NCBI GenBank assembly: GCA_947176485.1
Contig: CAMWQS010000068.1
Location: 1-8,450 of the forward strand
From: an uncultured Clostridia bacterium
GTDB taxonomy: Bacteria > Bacillota > Clostridia > Christensenellales > Borkfalkiaceae
Direction: 5' to 3'
DNA: 8,450 bases
Below are positions 1-4,457 of the stretch, piece by piece; position 1 is the stretch's first letter, and each line of letters opens with the position of its first letter. Both the position numbers and the translations under genes were made by a program. The notes beneath the pieces were generated by a model. It did no database searches, was not told where the DNA came from, and saw only the letters and a program-made list of their open reading frames with translations.

Positions 1-160
1 TAATGAAAATATATGATAATTTTTTGTCAAAAATTTAGATTTTTTTAATTTTTTGCCCAATTTTAAACCAAAATCTCCCAGAGCGAGATAAATTTGTCAT
101 ATTTTTGTATGACATTATGACAAAAACCGTGTAGACAAACATTATTATATAATGGGGAAA
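1..160. other. AT-rich intergenic spacer, no gene seen
   Basis: No credible coding region is visible here. A TTGACA hexamer reads on the minus strand at 25-30 and could be the -35 of a promoter firing leftward out of the window, but its -10 would fall at or beyond the window edge and cannot be confirmed. Positions 93-124 hold three copies of a 7-mer in inverted and direct orientation, listed separately. A TATAAT at 148-153 (plus strand) has no -35 at a suitable distance, so I do not call a promoter from it. Confidence 0.5.
93..124. repeat. Operator-like cluster of TGTCATA/TATGACA repeats
   Basis: TGTCATA occurs at 95-101 and its reverse complement TATGACA at 108-114 and again at 116-122. The outer pair extends to a 9-bp inverted repeat, TTTGTCATA at 93-101 and TATGACAAA at 116-124. 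The arrangement resembles a regulator binding site or a weak hairpin in an AT-rich spacer. It lies upstream of a possible leftward promoter (TTGACA at 25-30, minus). Function is inference only, and AT-rich DNA gives some such repeats by chance. Confidence 0.35.
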
Positions 161-163
161 AAT

Positions 164-197
164 GCAAAAAATAAGCCTTGCCGCTTTCGGCAAGGCT
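164..197 (-). terminator. Rho-independent terminator of the small membrane protein gene
   Basis: A perfect 10-bp stem (AGCCTTGCCG at 174-183 with CGGCAAGGCT at 188-197, 4-nt loop) is followed on the minus strand by a T-rich run read from 173 down to 166. It starts 5 bp past the minus-strand stop codon at 203-205. On the plus strand no T-run follows the stem, so it works leftward. Its position supports the minus-strand ORF as the real gene of this interval. Confidence 0.88.
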
Positions 198-202
198 GTA
201 AT

Positions 203-427
203 TTACTGCTTGGAAGTATCGTCTTTTTCGTCCTTTTCTTTGTCCTTTTTTTGCTTGCGCATAATGAAATACTTGCGCATCGCTACCACGAAGCACCCCA
301 CGCCCACGAGCATGAACACGGCAACTTGCGTTGCTGCGCCGCAAAAAATATAGTAGACGCCAAGACCTATGCAGACGAGCCCGCACACAATCTCGACGAT
401 GATAACCCAAAGACTGTTTTTATCCAT
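203..427 (-). CDS. Small two-helix membrane protein, unknown function
   Basis: I do not recognise the family. The 74-residue product has two hydrophobic segments, at about residues 6-28 and 33-50, then a strongly charged Lys/Asp/Glu tail from about 51 to 74. The first segment is rich in Gly and Cys. By the positive-inside rule the basic, hydrophilic tail should be cytoplasmic, giving a hairpin with both ends inside. The ORF has its own terminator 5 bp after the stop and a plausible promoter just upstream, so it looks monocistronic. The ATG at 425-427 has no good Shine-Dalgarno site, and the predicted leader is only about 10 nt. It is divergent from yggS. The overlapping plus-strand ORF is rejected because it begins upstream of this gene's terminator hairpin and has no supporting signals. 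It could be a membrane-anchored adaptor or stress peptide, but nothing in the sequence decides this. Confidence 0.68.
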   Translation of the reverse strand: MDKNSLWVIIVEIVCGLVCIGLGVYYIFCGAATQVAVFMLVGVGCFVVAMRKYFIMRKQKKDKEKDEKDDTSKQ

Positions 428-443
428 TTTCGTACCCGTAATT

Positions 444-472
444 ATTATAACACGAAGTTTTAAAAATGGGAA
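444..472 (-). promoter_or_regulatory. Promoter for the small membrane protein gene
   Basis: On the minus strand a perfect -10 TATAAT (449 to 444) lies 17 bp downstream of TTCCCA (472 to 467), a 4-of-6 match to the -35 consensus. The predicted +1 is near 437, leaving about 10 nt before the ATG at 427. Confidence 0.55.
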
Positions 473-500
473 GTATTTAACGCAGTATTTTAATAAAGGC

Positions 501-529
501 TTGACAGTGGTTTTGATTTAAGTTAAAAT
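501..529 (+). promoter_or_regulatory. Sigma-A-type promoter of yggS
   Basis: TTGACA at 501-506 is a perfect -35. A 17-bp spacer leads to TAAAAT at 524-529, a 5-of-6 match to the -10. Only six bases separate the -10 from the ATG at 536, so the expected transcription start is the A of the start codon. Confidence 0.8.
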
Positions 530-535
530 TTTTTT

Positions 536-1219
536 ATGATAGAAGAAAATGTGAAAAAGCTTTTAAAAGAAATACCAGAAAAGAACCCGTTCGGGGAAAA
601 GGTAACGCTTATTGCGGCGGTTAAATTACAGACCGCAGATGGCATTAACTCAGCCATATGTGGGGGTGTAACCGATATCGGCGATAATCAAGTGCAAGAA
701 TTCAGGGATAAATTCGACCTTATAAACGGCACCCCCCGCCGCCATTTTATAGGGCATTTGCAGACCAATAAAATTAAGTATCTTTTGGGTAAGGTAGACC
801 TTTACCACTCGGTTGACAGATACAATTTAGCCGAAGAGCTGTCCTTAAAAAGCGCGAAAGCCGAAGTAACTTCGAATATTTTGATACAGATAAATATAGG
901 CAACGAGGAAACTAAGGGCGGATTCCCACTTGAAGAAGCCGACGAAGCTTATAGAAAGATAAGCGCACTTCCCGCTTTAAACGTTGAAGGGCTTATGGCT
1001 ATGCTCCCTTTTGACAGGGACGAGGCGCGGCTTAGAAGTTTGGCAAAAGCCATGCGCCGGAAATTTGACGAGCTGAACGCACAAGGCGCGAATTTAAAAT
1101 ACCTTTCTATGGGAATGAGCGGGGACTGGAAGCTTTGCATAGAAGAAGGCAGCAATATGATACGCCTTGGTACCGCCATTTTCGGCGAAAGAAACTACAA
1201 ACGTGCCGTTTCGGAATAA
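536..1219 (+). CDS. yggS: YggS-family pyridoxal 5'-phosphate homeostasis protein
   Basis: This cytoplasmic PLP-binding protein of the YggS/PLPBP (YBL036C) family has an alanine-racemase-like TIM-barrel fold. Family members carry PLP and help control free PLP and linked amino-acid metabolism; no enzymatic turnover is established. The 227-residue length is normal. The PLP-binding lysine is expected at K30, in the strand LIAAVK, followed by GDNQVQE at 49-55 in place of the usual GENYVQE. Other family signatures are HFIGHLQTNK at 70-79, SVDR at 92-95, a QINIGNEETKGGF-type strand, a GLMAMLPF-type segment, MGMSGDW at 192-198 and the phosphate-binding GS at 205-206. There is no Shine-Dalgarno site before the ATG, and the promoter puts +1 on this codon, so the message may be leaderless. 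A GTG at 551 is a weaker alternative start. Family assignment is very safe; the gene stands alone rather than beside cell-division genes. Confidence 0.95.
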   Translation: MIEENVKKLLKEIPEKNPFGEKVTLIAAVKLQTADGINSAICGGVTDIGDNQVQEFRDKFDLINGTPRRHFIGHLQTNKIKYLLGKVDLYHSVDRYNLAEELSLKSAKAEVTSNILIQINIGNEETKGGFPLEEADEAYRKISALPALNVEGLMAMLPFDRDEARLRSLAKAMRRKFDELNAQGANLKYLSMGMSGDWKLCIEEGSNMIRLGTAIFGERNYKRAVSE

Positions 1220-1241
1220 AAACGTAAAAACGTTTAAGTAC

Positions 1242-1269
1242 TTGTATTTTCGGAAAAATGAATTATAAT
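1242..1269 (+). promoter_or_regulatory. Probable promoter of the lipoprotein gene
   Basis: TTGTAT at 1242-1247 (a weak -35, first three bases matching) is spaced 16 bp from a perfect TATAAT at 1264-1269. The predicted +1 near 1276 leaves a leader of about 55 nt before the TTG start at 1331. Some read-through from yggS is also possible because I see no strong terminator between the two genes. Confidence 0.5.
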
Positions 1270-1318
1270 AAATAATATCTAACGTATACCAAATTGCGGC
1301 GGTATGATAATAAAATCC

Positions 1319-1325
1319 AAGGGGG
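1319..1325 (+). promoter_or_regulatory. Ribosome binding site that favours a TTG start
   Basis: AAGGGGG, one base off AAGGAGG, sits 5 nt before a TTG at 1331-1333. The in-frame ATG at 1304 has only a GGCGG 1 nt away, too close to serve. This site therefore argues for the TTG start, which also gives a compact lipoprotein signal peptide. Confidence 0.65.
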
Positions 1326-1330
1326 CAATT

Positions 1331-1840
1331 TTGAAGAAATTATCCATCGTATGCATTGCGTTTGCTTTGAGTTTCTTGCTCGCTTTAAGCGGTTGCACAA
1401 ACAATGGCGCAAGGTTATTTAAATACCTTAAAGACACAAAGGAGTTTGCCGATACGAGCAACGACTACGATATAAGTCTGACGGTAAACGATGACTTATC
1501 ATTCGTTTTAAACGTTTCGTGCTATGAGGAAGCGTTAAAGAATTATCACGTCGAAGGCTCGAAAATGGAATATTTAGGTTGCTACGAAAGCTCGTTTACT
1601 ACCGAATGGTTAGGGGTCACGCAAAACAACACTAGCTACGAACACGCAATAAAACTGACCGGCGCAACCGTGGAAATAGACGGCAGAGAGGAAGTTTTCT
1701 ATTTGGTTGCAGAAACCACTTCGAAGCGTTCCGATTCGTATTATCTTACGCTCGTCCATCACTTGGATTTCGAAGATTACGATAGCAATCTTGCAAAAAT
1801 CGTAAAAGGCTACCCGAGTTACGTACTTCACAAGAAATAA
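1331..1840 (+). CDS. Putative lipoprotein, unknown family
   Basis: The protein (169 residues from TTG at 1331; 178 from an upstream ATG at 1304) begins with a classical lipoprotein signal: MKK, a hydrophobic stretch of about 16 residues, then the lipobox LSGC with the lipidated cysteine at residue 22. The mature part of about 148 residues is hydrophilic and should sit on the outer face of the membrane. It is rich in Tyr, Asp, Glu and Ser, has two further cysteines, and its strand-like alternating segments suggest a small beta-rich domain. I recognise no family or catalytic motif. A Shine-Dalgarno site and the compact signal peptide favour the TTG start. The gene has its own promoter and ends at a strong terminator, so it is probably a single-gene unit between yggS and the ribosomal protein cluster. 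Lipoprotein status is well supported; the role is unknown. Confidence 0.8.
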   Translation: MKKLSIVCIAFALSFLLALSGCTNNGARLFKYLKDTKEFADTSNDYDISLTVNDDLSFVLNVSCYEEALKNYHVEGSKMEYLGCYESSFTTEWLGVTQNNTSYEHAIKLTGATVEIDGREEVFYLVAETTSKRSDSYYLTLVHHLDFEDYDSNLAKIVKGYPSYVLHKK

Positions 1841-1858
1841 TTAAATTTCGGCGTAGAA

Positions 1859-1886
1859 AAAAGACCTTGTTTCTACAAGGTCTTTT
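1859..1886. terminator. Bidirectional Rho-independent terminator
   Basis: A perfect 12-bp stem (AAAAGACCTTGT at 1859-1870 with ACAAGGTCTTTT at 1875-1886) closes a 4-nt loop. It lies between the convergent lipoprotein gene and rpsR. On the minus strand the arm ends in a run of six T, so it should stop the rpsF-ssb-rpsR transcript well. On the plus strand four T in the arm are followed by AAATTTG, which still permits termination of the lipoprotein transcript. Confidence 0.92.
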
Positions 1887-1901
1887 AAATTTGTTATTTA
1901 A

Positions 1902-2156
1902 TCAGTCTCCTTTGAAGGGAAGCAAGTCCGCAATTCTTGCGCGCTTGATAGCTTTGGAAAGCTCTCTTTGGTGCTTTGCGCAAGTACCGCTCATTCTGCG
2001 GGGAAGCATTTTGCCGCTTTCGGTTACGAACTTTTTGAGTTTTGCAACGTCCTTATAGTCGATAACCGTAGCCTTTTCCTGGCAGAATACGCAAACCTTT
2101 TTGCGGGGAAATCTTTTATACGCCTTTTTAGCGGGCGCTACTTTATTTTCTTCCAT
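1902..2156 (-). CDS. rpsR: 30S ribosomal protein S18, zinc-ribbon (C+) form
   Basis: S18 is a small-subunit platform protein that binds 16S rRNA together with S6. The 84 residues match the family length. The recognisable core is the FPRKKVCVFC segment, then a DYKDVAKLKKFV-type helix, GKMLPRR at 48-54 and a C-terminal KAIKRAR helix. Four potential zinc ligands are present: Cys22, Cys25, Cys59 and His62, in CxxC and CxxH pairs. This is the C+ form, which in some bacteria is replaced by a cysteine-less paralogue under zinc limitation. The Shine-Dalgarno site AAGGAGA at 2163-2169 is strong and 6 nt from the ATG. It is the last gene of the operon, 17 nt after the ssb stop and followed by a strong terminator. 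No rplI or dnaB follows, unlike many Firmicutes. Confidence 0.97.
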   Translation of the reverse strand: MEENKVAPAKKAYKRFPRKKVCVFCQEKATVIDYKDVAKLKKFVTESGKMLPRRMSGTCAKHQRELSKAIKRARIADLLPFKGD

Positions 2157-2173
2157 AATTTATCTCCTTGAAA

Positions 2174-2587
2174 TTAGAAGGGAATATCGCTGTCGTCGTC
2201 GAAGGGTTGAAGCTGAGGTTTGGAGCCGCCCTTTTGCGAAGGCGCGGGTGCGTCGAATTCGTCGCCGCTGTTTTTGGGCGAGAGGAACTCTACGTCTTGA
2301 CAAACGACGTCAATTCCCGTGCGCTTAACGCCTTGGCTGTCCTCGTAATTCCTAAGCTCGATAGAACCCGATACCGCAACCTTGTTGCCCTTTCTTGCAT
2401 AGCGGGCAACCGTTTCACCTAAACCGCGCCATGCAACGCAGTTGAAAAAGTCGGTCTTTCTTTCACCGTCGCCTGCAGCGTACGTTCTGTTGACTGCAAT
2501 AGCAAAACGGCAAATCTTAATTCCGCCCGAAGTTTCGGTAAGTTCGGGGTCACGCGTTAAATTCCCTATTAAAAATACTTTGTTCAT
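2174..2587 (-). CDS. ssb: Single-stranded DNA-binding protein
   Basis: SSB coats single-stranded DNA in replication, repair and recombination, usually as a tetramer. The 137-residue protein begins with MNKVFLIGNLTRDPEL, typical of the OB-fold start. TDFFNCVAWRGLGETVARY follows at about residues 45-63, then KVAVSGSIELRNYED and a VEFLSP strand at the end of the DNA-binding domain (about residue 103). A Gly/Pro/Gln-rich acidic linker leads to the conserved tip DSDIPF at 132-137, which recruits partner proteins. A Shine-Dalgarno site, AAAGGA (2595-2600), lies 7 nt upstream of the ATG. It sits between rpsF and rpsR with 16- and 17-nt gaps, the conserved bacterial order, so it should be co-transcribed and share their control. 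Confidence 0.97.
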   Translation of the reverse strand: MNKVFLIGNLTRDPELTETSGGIKICRFAIAVNRTYAAGDGERKTDFFNCVAWRGLGETVARYARKGNKVAVSGSIELRNYEDSQGVKRTGIDVVCQDVEFLSPKNSGDEFDAPAPSQKGGSKPQLQPFDDDSDIPF

Positions 2588-2603
2588 AATTTTATCCTTT
2601 GGT

Positions 2604-2888
2604 TTATGCTTTTACGGTTATCATTCTTCTTAAGACTTCGGACGAAAGGTCAGAAACTCTTTCAAGCTCCTTAACAGCCGCTCCGTCAGCCTCGAAAGTC
2701 ATTACCGTGTAATCGCCGTCGTTTTTGTAGTTGATGGGGTAAGCAAGCTTTTTAACGCCCCACTTGTCAACGGAAACTACGCTGCCGCCCTTGGACGTAA
2801 CCACGTCCTCGAACTTCTTCCCGATTGCTTCCTTCGCTTCGTCAGCCAAAGACGCGTCGAGAATGTAAATCATCTCGTAAGTTTTCAT
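2604..2888 (-). CDS. rpsF: 30S ribosomal protein S6
   Basis: S6 binds 16S rRNA as a heterodimer with S18 in the platform of the small subunit. The start at 2888 gives 94 residues, MKTYEMIYILDASL onward, the normal length and N-terminus of the family. An upstream in-frame ATG at 2921 would add 11 residues lying inside the leader hairpin and is not credible. A very strong GGGAGGTG ribosome site (2894-2901) precedes the chosen ATG. The protein shows the S6 pattern of a first strand YEMIYILD, a helix, the KWGVKKLAYPI strand at about 43-53, YTVMTFEADG and LSSEVLRRMI near the end. It is the first gene of rpsF-ssb-rpsR, behind a promoter and a leader hairpin resembling the S6:S18-binding element. 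It lacks the long acidic C-terminal tail seen in some proteobacterial S6 proteins. Confidence 0.97.
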   Translation of the reverse strand: MKTYEMIYILDASLADEAKEAIGKKFEDVVTSKGGSVVSVDKWGVKKLAYPINYKNDGDYTVMTFEADGAAVKELERVSDLSSEVLRRMITVKA

Positions 2889-2893
2889 TTTTT

Positions 2894-2901
2894 CACCTCC
2901 C
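2894..2901 (-). promoter_or_regulatory. Strong rpsF ribosome binding site that sets the start
   Basis: On the minus strand GGGAGGTG lies 5 nt upstream of the ATG at 2888. This fixes the rpsF start there rather than at the upstream ATG at 2921. Confidence 0.9.
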
Positions 2902-2904
2902 GGA

Positions 2905-2936
2905 CTTAATCGGCATACCACCTACGGTATGCAAGG
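2905..2936 (-). promoter_or_regulatory. Candidate S6:S18 autoregulatory leader element
   Basis: On the minus strand GCATACC (2932 to 2926) pairs with GGTATGC (2919 to 2913) around a 6-nt loop. CCG (2913 to 2911) follows on the 3' side, then unpaired bases, then AAG (2907 to 2905), which can pair with CTT (2935 to 2933). A hairpin with CCG at a 3'-side bulge, just upstream of the rpsF ribosome site, is the published architecture of the element bound by the S6:S18 complex, mimicking their 16S rRNA site. I infer feedback control of the operon; binding is not shown by sequence alone. Confidence 0.7.
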
Positions 2937-2941
2937 CAAAC

Positions 2942-2954
2942 GCACTTATAGTGC
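2942..2954 (-). other. 5'-terminal hairpin of the rpsF leader
   Basis: GCACT and AGTGC (minus strand, 2954-2950 with 2946-2942) form a 5-bp stem with a 3-nt loop. It lies right at the predicted start of the rpsF transcript and could stabilise the 5' end of the message. Function is inference. Confidence 0.4.
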
Positions 2955-2960
2955 CCTTTT

Positions 2961-2989
2961 ATACTACATTAATATAATTTTTTTGTCAA
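2961..2989 (-). promoter_or_regulatory. Sigma-A-type promoter of rpsF-ssb-rpsR
   Basis: A perfect -35 TTGACA (2989 to 2984, minus strand) is separated by 17 bp of A/T-rich spacer from TAGTAT (2966 to 2961), a 4-of-6 match to the -10. The predicted +1 is near 2954, giving a leader of about 66 nt that carries the hairpins described. Confidence 0.85.
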
Positions 2990-2999
2990 CTCATTTTAT

Positions 3000-3028
3000 G
3001 CGGTTTTTAATTTGCCGTAAAAAACCGC
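3000..3028. repeat. Inverted repeat at the end of cca
   Basis: GCGGTTTTT at 3000-3008 pairs with AAAAACCGC at 3020-3028 around an 11-nt loop and overlaps the cca stop codon (3007-3009). In the cca direction no T-run follows, so it is at best a weak terminator and some read-through into the rpsF promoter region is likely. A T-run follows on the plus strand, but no plus-strand gene enters from the left. Confidence 0.4.
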
Positions 3029-4362
3029 GATTTTTTAGCGTATGAAATAAGTTTTTCTTTCTCGTTTTCCGTCTGTCCAACGGCACACGCAAGCAATAAA
3101 TTTTCCAAAGCTTTGCCCGTAAGCTCTTTCGGGCAGCCCGCTTCAATCAGTTCGTCCCCACGGACGGCAAGCTGCTTCAAGTCCAAGGGCACGCCCTCTT
3201 CCTTCATTTTTTGCAGGATAGCGGTCATTTTTACGACGGACGGCGCGGGGGATAAATCGTCCCGACAAGCGGAAAAATCGGCTTGTTTTAAAAGCATAAG
3301 CTCGTCGAAATAGTCCAGATTTTTTACGATGAATTTACGCACTTTATTTTCACGCGCATCGCACCGCAAATCGTACATGTGAAGGGCGGTAAGCTTGACC
3401 ACTTTTTCGGTAAGCTTTTTAGGCACTTTAAGGCGATTGCACACCTCCTCGGCAATTCTTGCGCCCTCGGTTTCGTGCCCGTAAAAGTTGCCGAAATTTT
3501 TCATACAGTACGGCTTACCGATATCGTGCAAAAGCGCGGCAAGGCGTATGCTTTCGTCCGCGTACTTAACGGTGCGGAAAGAGTGTTCCAAAACGTCGTA
3601 GCGGTGAATATCGCTTCTTTGCGGCATACCGTTGCCGAGGTAAAGTTCGGGCAAAATTACTTCTAAAACGCCCGTGGTTTTTAGGACGGAAAGCCCGTTA
3701 TGTGCAGCATATATGGCACCGTATCGCAAATCGGCGTGCAAAATTCTGTCCAGCTCCGCCCATATTCTTTCGGGTGCAATATCGGCTATTAACCCCGCGT
3801 TTTGCCGTGCGCCGTCAAGGCATTCTTCGGTGGGCGTAAAGCCCGTTTCGGCGGAAATTCTTGCAAGCCGCATAAGGCGCAAGCCGTCCTCTCCGAACAC
3901 TTTTTCAGCCGCAGCAACCGTTGACATTTCACGGTTTTTTATATCGTCAATTCCGTCCAAAGGGTCAACGAATTTCCCCTTCTTTATATCGTAATAAACG
4001 GCGTTGCATTTGAAGTCCCGACGGCGGGCGTCAAGGTATATATCATCGGTGAAAAAAGTGTTTACGGGGCGGTGAATTCCCCTTACGTATTCGTCCGAAC
4101 GGAACGAGGTAAACTCGTAATCTTCGTCCCCGAAAGAGAGCTTAACGGTACCAGTATTTTTATAGACTGCGTCGATATTAAAGCCCGCGTTTTTTGCGCG
4201 GGCAACGAAGTCCTCCGCATCGACCGGTGCGCAGATATCGGTATCGAGCTTATCCGCTTTAAGCCCCGCAATAAAATCGCGCACTCTGCCACCCACCACG
4301 TACAAAGGATACGGGCAGTCTTCAGCAAGCCGTATTAAGTTTTCGGGCAAAGTGTTTTTCAT
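3007..4362 (-). CDS. cca: CCA-adding tRNA nucleotidyltransferase with HD domain
   Basis: This class II nucleotidyltransferase adds or repairs the 3' CCA end of tRNAs in the cytoplasm. Domains in order of its 451 residues are as follows. The polymerase head has GGRVRD at 24-29, catalytic carboxylates D40 and D42, EFTSFR at 83-88 and RRDFKCNA at 114-121. DPLDGIDDI at 133-141 follows, then the base-recognition segment EDGLRLMRLARIS at 158-170 with the EDxxR signature. The neck leads to an HD phosphohydrolase-type domain with H260, H279-D280 and H296. The flexible loop between the head motifs is present, which argues against a CC-only enzyme. The metal motif reads DTDIC instead of the usual DIDIA/T form. 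The predicted +1 falls within about two bases of the ATG and no ribosome site is visible, so the mRNA may be leaderless. The gene is divergent from the lipid kinase operon. Separate A-adding activity cannot be excluded from sequence. Confidence 0.95.
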   Translation of the reverse strand: MKNTLPENLIRLAEDCPYPLYVVGGRVRDFIAGLKADKLDTDICAPVDAEDFVARAKNAGFNIDAVYKNTGTVKLSFGDEDYEFTSFRSDEYVRGIHRPVNTFFTDDIYLDARRRDFKCNAVYYDIKKGKFVDPLDGIDDIKNREMSTVAAAEKVFGEDGLRLMRLARISAETGFTPTEECLDGARQNAGLIADIAPERIWAELDRILHADLRYGAIYAAHNGLSVLKTTGVLEVILPELYLGNGMPQRSDIHRYDVLEHSFRTVKYADESIRLAALLHDIGKPYCMKNFGNFYGHETEGARIAEEVCNRLKVPKKLTEKVVKLTALHMYDLRCDARENKVRKFIVKNLDYFDELMLLKQADFSACRDDLSPAPSVVKMTAILQKMKEEGVPLDLKQLAVRGDELIEAGCPKELTGKALENLLLACAVGQTENEKEKLISYAKKSRFFTAN

Positions 4363-4370
4363 ATATTTCG

Positions 4371-4399
4371 ATTATACCCTTTTTTTAAAAGTATTGCAA
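4371..4399 (-). promoter_or_regulatory. cca promoter sharing its -35 with the divergent operon
   Basis: On the minus strand TTGCAA (4399 to 4394) is spaced 17 bp from a perfect -10 TATAAT (4376 to 4371). Eight bases separate the -10 from the ATG at 4362. The hexamer TTGCAA is its own reverse complement and also serves the plus-strand promoter. Confidence 0.78.
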
Positions 4400-4422
4400 T
4401 TTTCTTTAAGGTATTGTATAAT
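4394..4422 (+). promoter_or_regulatory. Promoter of the lipid kinase-phosphatase operon
   Basis: TTGCAA at 4394-4399 is spaced 17 bp from a perfect -10 TATAAT at 4417-4422, with TG immediately before the -10. The predicted +1 near 4429 gives a leader of about 29 nt containing the GGAGAG ribosome site at 4445-4450. The -35 is the same six bases used by cca on the other strand. Confidence 0.78.
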
Positions 4423-4457
4423 AATTTCGGTACACTTCAAAATCGGAGAGAATTACA

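Noticed and set aside
73..89. ATCTC/GAGAT hairpin in the left spacer as a leftward terminator
   Set aside because: The stem is 5 bp with a 7-nt loop and no gene ends there; it is probably chance.
144..153. TATAAT boxes on both strands near 144-153 as promoters
   Set aside because: No acceptable -35 hexamer lies 16-18 bp upstream on either strand, and no gene follows.
152..463. Plus-strand ORF of 103 codons with a His-rich segment, opposite the small membrane gene
   Set aside because: It starts upstream of the minus-strand terminator hairpin, has no ribosome site, and overlaps the minus-strand promoter. Promoter and terminator placement support the minus-strand gene instead.
1220..1235. AAACGT/ACGTTT inverted repeat just after yggS as a terminator
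   Set aside because: The stem is only 6 bp and A/T-rich, with no T-run directly following; it is too weak to call.
2889..2921. N-terminal extension of S6 starting at the ATG at 2921
   Set aside because: The extension lies within the leader hairpin, has no ribosome site and is absent from the family; the GGGAGGTG site fixes the start at 2888.
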